Shown piece after piece: positions 14,826 through 21,942 of a DNA stretch of 32,700 bases (position 1 is the stretch's first letter; the number at the start of each line of letters is the position of its first letter). The stretch comes from Treponema sp. GTDB taxonomy: Bacteria > Spirochaetota > Spirochaetia > Treponematales > Treponemataceae. The stretch covers positions 1-32,700 of the forward strand of contig JAEDED010000025.1 in NCBI GenBank assembly GCA_016293495.1. The letters are read 5' to 3'. A model generated the notes under the pieces. That model made no database searches and was not told the origin of the DNA. It worked only from the letters and a program-made list of their open reading frames with translations. Both the position numbers and the translations under genes were made by a program.

Positions 14826-16037
14826 TTATCTACCGATTATCAAGCTTACATTACAACCGCCGAAGCCGAATGAATTGCTCATGGCGATTTTAATTTCTTC
14901 TTTACAAACATCGCCTTCTTTTACAAAGTTAAGGCGAGGAATTTCTTCGTCATACTGTCCGTCCCAAACGTGAACAGGCAGCTTTTTCTGGTCAGCGCAT
15001 CTTAATGCCTGAGTACAGATTGCAAGTTCAATTGCCCCGGACGCACCTAAAGTGTGGCCCATCAAAGGCTTTGTTGAACTTACCGGTAGCTCCTTAACGC
15101 ATTCGCCAAAAACTTCACTGACAGCTTTTGACTCCATTGCATCGTTAAGATGAGTTCCAGTCCCGTGAAGGTTAAGATAGCCGACATCGCATGGCTCAAG
15201 TCCAGAGTCAGCAAACGCTTCTCTGATTGCCTGCGCGGCACCGCTTCCATCTTCGAGCGGGGCAGTCATGTGATTTGCATCAGCACTTTCGCCGGCACCG
15301 AGAAGCTTGATGGTAATACCGTTTGTATTATCTGCAACATCCTCTGCATCTTTTGAAACAACAAAGAGCGCTGCACCTTCACCTAATGTAATACCCTTTC
15401 TGTTTTTACTGAAAGGATTTGTTTTTTCATCAGACACTGCTTCAAGACTGTCAAAGCCTAAAAGCGCTGTATCACTTGCAATATCAACACCACCGACAAC
15501 GGCAGCATCAATAATTCCTGCAAGAATCATATCCCGAGCCTTAATTACAGCGCTGGCACTTGAAGAACAGGCCGTAGCAAAAACAAATGAAGGACCTGTA
15601 AGACCGCACTTTTCTTTAATAAAAGCCGCAGGATAATCTGCACTCTGCATATCAAGTTTATATTCAGAGGAAAAATTGCGCGAAGCAAAAAATTCCCGGT
15701 GACCTGCAAGAGAGAACTCAGAACCGTTGTCACACGCTCCGATAAAAACTCCGATGCGGTCAGCACCATATCTGGCTTTAACTTTATCAACAGACTGCTG
15801 AATCTGGCTCAACGCCTTTTCAAGGATTCTGATAATCCGCATATCGTAGCGGGCATCAGAAACAGGTGTTAAAAGGGAATCTTCGATGCGGCCGGCATAA
15901 AATTCTTTACCGCCGATTGCAGTTACTCTCTTAATTCCATTCTGAGAACCTGACAGACAGGCGTTCCAAAGTTCCCCTATAGATGAACCTGCAGCGCAGA
16001 TTACCCCGGGATTTGAAAAATAGACAGTATTGCTCAC
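14826..16037 (-). CDS. Beta-ketoacyl-ACP synthase, ApeO-like
   Basis: This is the first gene of the ketosynthase-dehydratase-ketosynthase operon (403 residues). The triad is complete: ATACSSSASAVIKA, NLHGTGTHLNDAMES and SSTKPLMGHTLGASGA, so it is an active condensing enzyme and not a chain-length factor. The N terminus VYFSNPGVICAAGSSIGELW is typical of ApeO-type enzymes, which are shorter at the front than FabF. The start is a GTG at 16037 with AAGGG about 7 nt upstream. The gene is divergent from pyrB. In known ape systems the ketoreductase follows the dehydratase; none is present here. Confidence 0.8.
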   Translation of the reverse strand: MSNTVYFSNPGVICAAGSSIGELWNACLSGSQNGIKRVTAIGGKEFYAGRIEDSLLTPVSDARYDMRIIRILEKALSQIQQSVDKVKARYGADRIGVFIGACDNGSEFSLAGHREFFASRNFSSEYKLDMQSADYPAAFIKEKCGLTGPSFVFATACSSSASAVIKARDMILAGIIDAAVVGGVDIASDTALLGFDSLEAVSDEKTNPFSKNRKGITLGEGAALFVVSKDAEDVADNTNGITIKLLGAGESADANHMTAPLEDGSGAAQAIREAFADSGLEPCDVGYLNLHGTGTHLNDAMESKAVSEVFGECVKELPVSSTKPLMGHTLGASGAIELAICTQALRCADQKKLPVHVWDGQYDEEIPRLNFVKEGDVCKEEIKIAMSNSFGFGGCNVSLIIGR

Positions 16038-16111
16038 TTTAAACCCTTATTCCAGAATATCTTATAATTCTACCTATTAATTGCGTTTAAATCAATTGCG
16101 CTTATTTGTCA

Positions 16112-16140
16112 TTGCCAAATTCTGAAGTTAGTGATACCAT
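16112..16140 (+). promoter_or_regulatory. Probable pyrBI promoter
   Basis: TTGCCA (16112-16117), a 17-bp spacer and TACCAT (16135-16140) lie 35 bp before the pyrB start. No uracil-type attenuator is evident between promoter and gene. Confidence 0.45.
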
Positions 16141-16174
16141 AAAAAAAATCTAAAAAACAACTTTGGAGATTACG

Positions 16175-17098
16175 ATGCTAAAAGGTCGTCATGTTATCGA
16201 GCCAGGAAATTTGTCAGTTCAGGAAATTGATGAAATTTGTTCATTGGCTGAACAGATTATTGTTGATCCAGTTTCATTTCAAGATGTGTGCCGCGGAAAA
16301 ATTCTAGCGGCACTTTTTTTTGAGCCAAGTACCAGAACAAGGCTCTCATTTGAGGCAGCAATGCTTCGTTTAGGTGGAACTGTAGAAGGATTTGCCGATG
16401 CAAGTTACACATCAACATCAAAGGGAGAAAGCCTTGCTGATACAATCCGCGTAGTTTCTTCTTACGCTGATGTAATTGCAATGAGAACACCTAAAGAAGG
16501 TGCTGCATTCCTTGCATCAAAATATTCAGCTTGTCCTGTAATCAATGCCGGCGACGGTGGTCACTTTCACCCTACACAGACATTAACAGACCTTTTGACA
16601 ATCCGTTCATTAAAAGGAAGCTACGAAAACCAGACAATCGGTTTCTGCGGCGACTTAAAGTTCGGACGTACAGTTCACTCTTTGACACAGGCAATGTGCC
16701 GTTATCCAAAAAACAAGTTCGTATTCATCAGCCCGAAAGAACTTAAAGTTCCGGATTACATGATCGAAAACATCTTAAAACCATCAGGCGTTGAATATGT
16801 AGAAGCAGAACGCCTCGAAGACGTAATGGGCGACCTTGACGTTCTTTACATGACACGTGTTCAAAAGGAACGCTTCTTCAACGAACAGGACTATATCAGA
16901 TTAAAAGACAGCTACATCCTCGACCGCGAAAAAATGAAGCTTGCTAAAAACGACATGATTGTATTGCACCCGCTTCCTCGTGTAAACGAAATTCAGCCTG
17001 ACGTAGACGACGACCCAAGAGCCGCATACTTCAAGCAGGTTAAATATGGAATGTACGCACGCATGGCACTTATCGCAAAAGTAACAGGATCACTTTAA
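16175..17098 (+). CDS. pyrB: Aspartate carbamoyltransferase catalytic subunit
   Basis: PyrB makes N-carbamoyl-L-aspartate from carbamoyl phosphate and aspartate, the committed step of pyrimidine synthesis. The 307-residue protein shows the carbamoyl-phosphate loop FEPSTRTRLSFEAAMLRLGG, KGESLADTIRV, the aspartate-side GDLKFGRTVHSL and the late HPLPRVNEI. The ATG at 16175 is preferred to an in-frame TTG 12 nt upstream because GGAG (16165-16168) is correctly spaced for it. pyrI follows by 15 nt, so the enzyme is the regulated PyrB-PyrI holoenzyme. Confidence 0.95.
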   Translation: MLKGRHVIEPGNLSVQEIDEICSLAEQIIVDPVSFQDVCRGKILAALFFEPSTRTRLSFEAAMLRLGGTVEGFADASYTSTSKGESLADTIRVVSSYADVIAMRTPKEGAAFLASKYSACPVINAGDGGHFHPTQTLTDLLTIRSLKGSYENQTIGFCGDLKFGRTVHSLTQAMCRYPKNKFVFISPKELKVPDYMIENILKPSGVEYVEAERLEDVMGDLDVLYMTRVQKERFFNEQDYIRLKDSYILDREKMKLAKNDMIVLHPLPRVNEIQPDVDDDPRAAYFKQVKYGMYARMALIAKVTGSL

Positions 17099-17113
17099 TA
17101 ACGGAGGAACAGA

Positions 17114-17572
17114 ATGCTTAACGTAGATACAATTAAAAACGGCCTTGTAATCGACCACATCTGTGCAGGCTACGGCCCAAGAATCTTCAACTGGCTCGGA
17201 CTTGAAAAAACACATTTTACAACAGCACTGGTAATGAACGTTCCTTCACACACAATGGGAAAGAAAGACATTATCAAAATCGATAACATCATCAACATCG
17301 ACTTCTCAGTTCTGGGATTCATCGATCCAAACATCACTGTTAACGTAATCAAAGACGAACAGATTGTTAAAAAAATCAAGATGGAACTTCCTGCAAGAGT
17401 AGAAAACGTAGTTAAGTGCAAAAACCCGCGCTGTATCACAATTACAGAACACTACGTTCCACAGGCTTTCAGACTTGTAGATAAGGAAAAAGCAATTTAC
17501 TGCTGCGAATTCTGTGACGCAATGGTAAAAGCAGGCCCACAGGCAGAAGCACAGGATGTATTTGAAAACTAA
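17114..17572 (+). CDS. pyrI: Aspartate carbamoyltransferase regulatory subunit
   Basis: PyrI binds nucleotide effectors and a structural zinc and assembles with PyrB. The 152-residue protein has the N-terminal allosteric domain (NGLVIDHICAGYGPRIFNWL, then KIDNIINIDFSVLGFIDPNITVNVI) and a C-terminal zinc domain with CKNPRC and CCEFC supplying four Cys ligands. It starts at an ATG after GGAGGA and ends the pyrBI operon, closed by a strong terminator. Confidence 0.95.
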   Translation: MLNVDTIKNGLVIDHICAGYGPRIFNWLGLEKTHFTTALVMNVPSHTMGKKDIIKIDNIINIDFSVLGFIDPNITVNVIKDEQIVKKIKMELPARVENVVKCKNPRCITITEHYVPQAFRLVDKEKAIYCCEFCDAMVKAGPQAEAQDVFEN

Positions 17573-17610
17573 GGGAATGTTGAACGCCTTGATATAAGTT
17601 CAAGTTAATA

Positions 17611-17658
17611 AAAAAAATGCCGGCATTTTGAAGCGAACTTCAGATGCCGGCATTTTTT
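17611..17658. terminator. Terminator between pyrI and rubrerythrin (convergent)
   Basis: Two copies of the palindrome ATGCCGGCAT (17617-17626 and 17644-17653) pair across a loop containing GAAGCGAACTTC, flanked by A-runs and T-runs. It can serve both strands. Confidence 0.85.
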
Positions 17659-17691
17659 ATAGAAACTTAATTCTAAAAATTAAATTTCAAA

Positions 17692-18279
17692 TTATTTGAA
17701 ATATCTGTCTAAAAGACCTTTAAGTGCTTTTCCATGACGAGCTTCATCACGAGCCATTTCGTGAACTGTATCGTGAATTGCATCAAGGTTATTTTTCTTT
17801 GCACAAGAAGCAAGATCAAACTTACCTTTTGTTGCACCAAATTCACAGTCAACGCGCCATTTAAGATTATCTTTAGTTGTTGCTTTCATGTTTGGTTCAA
17901 GATCTTCACCAAGGAGTTCTGCAAATTTTGCTGCATGTTCTGCTTCTTCGTAAGCAGCTTTTTCCCAGTAAAGTCCGATTTCTGGATAGCCTTCTCTGTG
18001 AGCAATGCGTGCCATACAGAGATACATTCCAACTTCTGAACATTCACCGTTGAAGTTTGCCATAAGCTGTTCAAAGATATATTTTTTATCTTCTTCGCTG
18101 ATGTCTGCATTGTTCTTTACAGTTTTTGCATAGATTCCGTATTCATGTTCTGCTGCGAGTTTTGCATCGCCTTCCTGAACTGTAAATTTTTCACCTTTAA
18201 CGTGACATACTGGACATTCTGCAGGAGGCTGATCTCCTGTATGAACATAACCACAAACTGGACATACCCATTTCTTCAT
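17692..18279 (-). CDS. Reverse rubrerythrin
   Basis: This 195-residue cytoplasmic protein detoxifies hydrogen peroxide (and perhaps oxygen) in anaerobes. Its rubredoxin domain is at the N terminus (WVCPVCGYVHTGDQPPAECPVC, four Cys iron ligands), and the ferritin-like di-iron domain follows, with FNGECSEVGMYL, YEEAEHAAKFAELLG and MARDEARHGKAL supplying Glu and His ligands. Rubredoxin before the diiron domain is the reverse order of classic rubrerythrin. It is monocistronic; AAGGAG lies 8 nt before the start, and a Fur/PerR-like palindrome overlaps its promoter. Confidence 0.93.
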   Translation of the reverse strand: MKKWVCPVCGYVHTGDQPPAECPVCHVKGEKFTVQEGDAKLAAEHEYGIYAKTVKNNADISEEDKKYIFEQLMANFNGECSEVGMYLCMARIAHREGYPEIGLYWEKAAYEEAEHAAKFAELLGEDLEPNMKATTKDNLKWRVDCEFGATKGKFDLASCAKKNNLDAIHDTVHEMARDEARHGKALKGLLDRYFK

Positions 18280-18329
18280 AATTTATTCTCCTTATAAATC
18301 GTTTCTGCGATTAATTAAAATATTCTTAT

Positions 18330-18371
18330 TAGGAATAATTCCTATTATACAATATTTTCAAAATTTTGCAA
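18330..18371 (-). promoter_or_regulatory. Promoter and 7-1-7 operator of reverse rubrerythrin
   Basis: On the minus strand TTGCAA (18366-18371), a 16-bp spacer and TATAAT (18344-18349) precede the perfect 7-1-7 palindrome TAGGAATAATTCCTA (18330-18344), which overlaps the -10 box and start site. The geometry is that of Fur/PerR operators, and a peroxide-defence gene is a typical PerR target. The regulator itself is not in the window. Confidence 0.65.
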
Positions 18372-18523
18372 CTGTTATTTTTCTTTGTTTTAAGGGAATT
18401 TTGGAAAAAAAACAATCCAACGATCACCACGTTCTATTCATTCCCTTTAGAACAATTTTATCATTCCTTTTAAGCTACTTCTACTATCGCGCATTAACTG
18501 ATAAAATAAAGAAAGGTGTTAAA

Positions 18524-18574
18524 ATGAATGAAGTTTATGATTTAAAAAAAACAGGAGCATCAATATGCTGGTAA
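18524..18574 (+). CDS. 16-residue leader ORF overlapping the start of pyrC
   Basis: An ATG at 18524, preceded by GAAAGG, opens MNEVYDLKKTGASICW and stops at TAA 18572-18574. The stop lies 10 nt inside pyrC, in a different frame. The ribosome site of pyrC (AGGAG, 18553-18557) lies within this ORF. The arrangement is that of translational coupling or a regulatory leader peptide; it could also be chance in an AT-rich leader. Confidence 0.45.
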   Translation: MNEVYDLKKTGASICW

Positions 18575-19914
18575 TCTACAATGCAAAAATCGTTGACCGC
18601 GACACAGAAGGTCTCGGCTTTGTCATCTGCGAAAAAGGAAAAATCACACTCGCTCAAATTTCAAACGAAAAAAAACCGATTGTAACAGAAGCAAAAGATG
18701 AAGATTACATTGATGCTCACGGCCTTACCTTGATGCCTGCGTTCATCGACATGCACGCACACTTCCGCTATCCGGGTCAGCCGCTCAAAGAAGACTTAGA
18801 CTCAGGATTAGCGGCTGCAAAAAACGGCGGCTTTGGAACTTTGGTTTTAATGCCGAACACAAATCCCGTTATGTCATCATACGAACAGGCAAAAGCCGTA
18901 ATGGATGAAGCAAAATCAAAAAAGATGAGCAACATCTTCCAGACAACAAGCATTACAAAAAACTTTGAAGGAAAAGATACTTCGCACATCGATTCCCTTA
19001 ACCCACGCGAGTTTCCGGTAATTACAGAAGACGGACACGACGTTCTCAATTCCGCTGTCATGCTTGAAGGAATGAAAAAAGCGGCAGAAAAAGGAATTAT
19101 CGTAAGCTGCCACAGTGAAGATCCTGACCTTGCAGTCGCAGCAAGAGTTTACCGTCAGAACGCATTAAAGCTTATGAAGGAATTCGAAATTCCAGCATGG
19201 GGAGTAATTCCTTCAGACAACAAAGCACCAGAAAATGTCCTTTCTGAAATTACAGAAAATCTTACAGAAGCAAACAATCTTTTGCAGGTCGCAGAAGATT
19301 CCTATACATACCGCAACATCGAACTTGCAAATCTTGCAGGCTGTCATGTTCACATCTGTCACTGCAGCACCAAAGGTTCTATCGATGCAGTGCGCGAGGC
19401 AAAGAAAAAAGGATACAAATGCACTGTAGAAATTACACCGCATCACATCGGCTTAACCGGAACAAAACTCCCGGAAATCCTCGCGCTCGTTAATCCGCCA
19501 CTTCGTTCCGAAACCGACAGACGCGCCCTTATCGAAGCGCTCCGCGACGGAACAGCAGACACCATCAGCACAGACCACGCCCCACACACAGCTGACGACA
19601 AAGGCGCGGGCGCTCCAGGCTTTACCGGAAGCGAAACAGCCTTCGCAGTCTGCAACACAGTTCTCTGCAAAGAAGAAAAGTTCAGCTTGAAAAAACTTTC
19701 CGCTTTAATGTCAGCAAATGCCGCAGAAATCCTGGAACTCAAAAAAGGTTTGATCAAAGAAGGCTATGATGCAGATTTAGTTCTTGTTGATCCTGATGAA
19801 AAATGGACTGTAAAAGCATCTGAGTTTGCAAGCAAAGGAAAAGCAAGCCCATTTGAAGGAAAAGAACTTACAGGTAAAGTTAAAACACTTATCGTAAACG
19901 GAAAAATTATTTAA
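18565..19914 (+). CDS. pyrC: Dihydroorotase
   Basis: PyrC cyclises carbamoyl-aspartate to dihydroorotate, the step after PyrB. The 449-residue amidohydrolase has DMHAHFRYPGQ (metal HxH), GFGTLVLMPNTNPV, VSCHSEDPDL, HICHCSTKGS, EITPHHIGLTG and STDHAPHTADDKG, the metal and substrate motifs of type I dihydroorotases. The ATG follows AGGAG inside a short leader ORF. It is separated from pyrBI by the oppositely oriented rubrerythrin gene. No clear terminator follows; the spacer has short direct repeats and the SRP RNA gene on the other strand. Confidence 0.94.
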   Translation: MLVIYNAKIVDRDTEGLGFVICEKGKITLAQISNEKKPIVTEAKDEDYIDAHGLTLMPAFIDMHAHFRYPGQPLKEDLDSGLAAAKNGGFGTLVLMPNTNPVMSSYEQAKAVMDEAKSKKMSNIFQTTSITKNFEGKDTSHIDSLNPREFPVITEDGHDVLNSAVMLEGMKKAAEKGIIVSCHSEDPDLAVAARVYRQNALKLMKEFEIPAWGVIPSDNKAPENVLSEITENLTEANNLLQVAEDSYTYRNIELANLAGCHVHICHCSTKGSIDAVREAKKKGYKCTVEITPHHIGLTGTKLPEILALVNPPLRSETDRRALIEALRDGTADTISTDHAPHTADDKGAGAPGFTGSETAFAVCNTVLCKEEKFSLKKLSALMSANAAEILELKKGLIKEGYDADLVLVDPDEKWTVKASEFASKGKASPFEGKELTGKVKTLIVNGKII

Positions 19915-19917
19915 GCC

Positions 19918-19973
19918 GTGCATGTGTGCATGATTTTATGGCATGCGTGCATGATTTTTATGGCATGCGATTT
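19918..19973 (+). repeat. Short direct repeats after pyrC
   Basis: A unit of about 22 bp, GTGCATGATTTTATGGCATGC, occurs twice in tandem (second copy with one extra T), preceded by a partial copy. GCATGC is itself palindromic. Its role is unknown. Confidence 0.5.
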
Positions 19974-20004
19974 GATTTAGATTTTGTACAGTGCCTTCCT
20001 GACA

Positions 20005-20136
20005 TAAAAAAGGCTCTTAAAAGAGCCCAGGTGATCTACGGCACACCTGTCATCCGCATACCGTTGCTTCGTTCCCGATCTGGCGGGGTTTTGCGGCGAC
20101 AAATTGCATAGGACCTGGACTCATCTAAGAGCCCTT
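20005..20136 (-). ncRNA. ffs: Signal recognition particle RNA (bacterial 4.5S-type)
   Basis: On the minus strand the RNA begins GGGCTCTTAGATGAG and its 3' arm ends CTTTTAAGAGCC, forming the closing helix. The apical domain reads CGCCAGATCGGGAACGAAGC, matching the conserved Ffh-binding hairpin (CAGG-CGGAAGGAAGCAGC in E. coli), and is followed by GATGACAGGTGTGCCG, matching GATGACGCGTGTGCCG. CCGCA/TGCGG and CCAGGT/CACCTGG supply the stem. A 17-bp-spaced promoter lies upstream and a T-run follows. With Ffh it targets nascent membrane proteins to the membrane. The ends are estimated to within a few bases. Confidence 0.9.
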
Positions 20137-20147
20137 GTCGTTCTTTT

Positions 20148-20176
20148 ATAATAGCAAAATTAGCTGTTCTTGTAAA
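20148..20176 (-). promoter_or_regulatory. SRP RNA promoter
   Basis: On the minus strand TTTACA (20171-20176), a 17-bp spacer and TATTAT (20148-20153) stand about 12 bp before the 5' end of the SRP RNA. Confidence 0.7.
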
Positions 20177-20207
20177 CTACAGGAATTTAATTTTAATCCA
20201 CAACTGG

Positions 20208-20236
20208 TTGAAATTCAATGTTTTCTTCTATAAAAT
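20208..20236 (+). promoter_or_regulatory. Probable hisG promoter
   Basis: TTGAAA (20208-20213), a 17-bp spacer and TAAAAT (20231-20236) lie 46 bp before hisG. The -35 region sits in the near-palindrome TTGAAATTCAA. Confidence 0.5.
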
Positions 20237-20282
20237 TGAATTCCATACCGGTTCGCCGGAATATAAATCAGGAGTTATAAAA

Positions 20283-21155
20283 ATGGACAAATTAAAAGTA
20301 CTTCTCGCAAAGGGAAGAATCTACGAATCAGTTTACGCACTTTTAAGCGATGTTGGTATTTCGATTCATCTTCCTGATAGAACATACTTTCCTACTACAA
20401 ATCAGAAAGACCTTGCTTTTCAGGTTGTAAAACCACAGATTACAAGTCTTCTTCTTGCTTCAAATAAAGCTGATGTCGGCTTTTCAGGAAAAGACTGGGT
20501 TTATGAAAATGGCGTTGAAGATAAAGTTGTAGAAATCATGGATCTTGGATTTGATCCAGTACGCATTGTTGCAGCAATTCCAGAAACAAAAGATTTCGAT
20601 ACACTTCTTAAAAGCCCGGTTACAATCGCAACTGAATATCAGTCTTTAAGCCGCAAATGGGTAGAAGAAAAGAAAATCGACGGAACAATTTTCCGCACAT
20701 GGGGAACATCAGAAGGATTCGTTCAGGATAACGAAGATGCTCTTGCACAGATTCTCATCGACAACACATCAACTGGTTCATCACTTAAAGCAAACCGTCT
20801 CAAAATCTGTGATACATTGATGGAATCTTCAACACGCATGTACGCTTCAAAAGCTGCAATGGAAGATCCAGAAAAGAAACAGAAAATCATGGAACTCAAA
20901 ATGCTTTTCGAAGCAGTTTTGAATGCCCGTTCACGCGTAATGCTCGAAATGAATGTTTCAAAAGACAAGTTCGATTCTTTGATCGCAGGAATTCCTTCGA
21001 TGAAGAGCCCTACTGTAAGCCCACTCTTCGGAGACAGCGGTTATGCAGTTAAGATCGCAGTAAAGAAAAGCGAAGTTCCTACTTTGCTTCCAAAACTCCA
21101 GAGCCTTGGCGCAACTGACATTCTCGAATACGAATTGAGAAAGGTAATGAACTGA
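20283..21155 (+). CDS. hisG: ATP phosphoribosyltransferase
   Basis: HisG joins ATP and PRPP in the first step of histidine synthesis. The 290-residue protein is of the long type with a C-terminal regulatory domain. MDKLKVLLAKGRIYESVYALL opens it, ADVGFSGKDWVYENG and RIVAAIP follow, and the PRPP-binding part is around EDALAQILIDNTSTGSSLKAN. The ACT-like tail includes PSMKSPTVSPLFGDSGYAVKIAVKK. The ATG at 20283 is preferred to the TTG at 20208 because AGGAG precedes it and the promoter lies between them. hisB follows 43 nt downstream. The specificity loop is somewhat unusual (NTSTGSSL), so a small uncertainty remains. Confidence 0.88.
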   Translation: MDKLKVLLAKGRIYESVYALLSDVGISIHLPDRTYFPTTNQKDLAFQVVKPQITSLLLASNKADVGFSGKDWVYENGVEDKVVEIMDLGFDPVRIVAAIPETKDFDTLLKSPVTIATEYQSLSRKWVEEKKIDGTIFRTWGTSEGFVQDNEDALAQILIDNTSTGSSLKANRLKICDTLMESSTRMYASKAAMEDPEKKQKIMELKMLFEAVLNARSRVMLEMNVSKDKFDSLIAGIPSMKSPTVSPLFGDSGYAVKIAVKKSEVPTLLPKLQSLGATDILEYELRKVMN

Positions 21156-21198
21156 TTCATCTGAAGCAAAAAAAGTTTTAGATTTGGAAGGAATTATT

Positions 21199-21816
21199 AT
21201 GAGAACAGCAACTGTTGAAAGAAATACAAAAGAGACACAGATCAAGTTAACATTGAATCTTGATGGAACTGGAAAATGTAATGTAAAGAATCCAATCGGT
21301 TTCTTTGACCACATGCTTCAGGCTTTCTGTAAACACGGAATGTTCGATCTTGAAGGCATGCTTTGCGGCGACCTTGAAGTTGACCAGCACCACTTGATCG
21401 AAGACGCAGGTATCGTTCTCGGTCAGTGCTTCGAAAAAGCCCTCGGAAACTGTGCAGGCATTTACCGCTCAGGTTCTTTCATTTATCCGATGGATGAATC
21501 ACTTTTGCGTGCAGCCGTAGATTTTGGCGGTCGTCCTTACCTTGTTTGCGAAGCAGCTTTGACAGGCATTCCGCTTGTTTCAATCGGCGCTGACGGTAAA
21601 GAAGCAAGCTTTCAGACAGACTGCTTTGAAGATTTCTGGCAGGGATTTGTTGCAAATGCAAAATGCAATCTTCACCTTGATACACTTCGCGGCCGTTCTG
21701 ACCACCACAAAATGGAAGGTCTTTTTAAGGCTGCCGCTCGTGCAATCCGTCAGGCGTGCGAAATTGATCCTCGCCGTAACGGTGAAGTTCCAAGCACAAA
21801 AGGCGTTATCGTTTAA
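21199..21816 (+). CDS. hisB: Imidazoleglycerol-phosphate dehydratase
   Basis: HisB dehydrates imidazole-glycerol phosphate to imidazole-acetol phosphate in histidine synthesis. The 205-residue single-domain enzyme has RNTKETQIKLTLNLDGTGKC, the metal motif FFDHMLQAFCKHGMFD, DQHHLIEDAGIVLGQ, a later RSGSFIYPMDE and RGRSDHHKMEGLFKAAARA, all with the His/Glu manganese ligands. The ATG at 21199 follows GGAAGGA; the in-frame TTG at 21184 is not needed. It forms an operon with hisG; the other his genes are not here. Confidence 0.95.
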   Translation: MRTATVERNTKETQIKLTLNLDGTGKCNVKNPIGFFDHMLQAFCKHGMFDLEGMLCGDLEVDQHHLIEDAGIVLGQCFEKALGNCAGIYRSGSFIYPMDESLLRAAVDFGGRPYLVCEAALTGIPLVSIGADGKEASFQTDCFEDFWQGFVANAKCNLHLDTLRGRSDHHKMEGLFKAAARAIRQACEIDPRRNGEVPSTKGVIV

Positions 21817-21835
21817 TCTATAATCAGATTTTTAC

Positions 21836-21868
21836 AAAGCGAACTTCGTAAAAGAAGTTCGCTTTTTT
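21836..21868 (+). terminator. Terminator after hisB
   Basis: AAAGCGAACTTC and GAAGTTCGCTTT form a 12-bp stem with a 6-nt loop and a T-run. A 19-bp segment, TTCGCTTTTTTTGTGCCGT, occurs at 21858 and again at 21894, so the terminator tail has been duplicated. Confidence 0.88.
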
Positions 21869-21942
21869 TGTGCCGTATTTTTTTATTCCACAATTCGCTT
21901 TTTTTGTGCCGTGATGTTATTATATAAAGTGGAGGCAATTAA

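Noticed and set aside
14826..16037. Chain-length factor (inactive ketosynthase partner)
   Set aside because: The active-site Cys and both His are present, so it should be a working ketosynthase.
19926..20111. 61-residue plus-strand ORF
   Set aside because: It runs through the direct repeats and the SRP RNA gene, and its peptide has no protein-like pattern.
20208..20282. Longer HisG starting at a TTG
   Set aside because: The extra 25 residues do not fit the family and they overlap the probable promoter; AGGAG supports the ATG at 20283.
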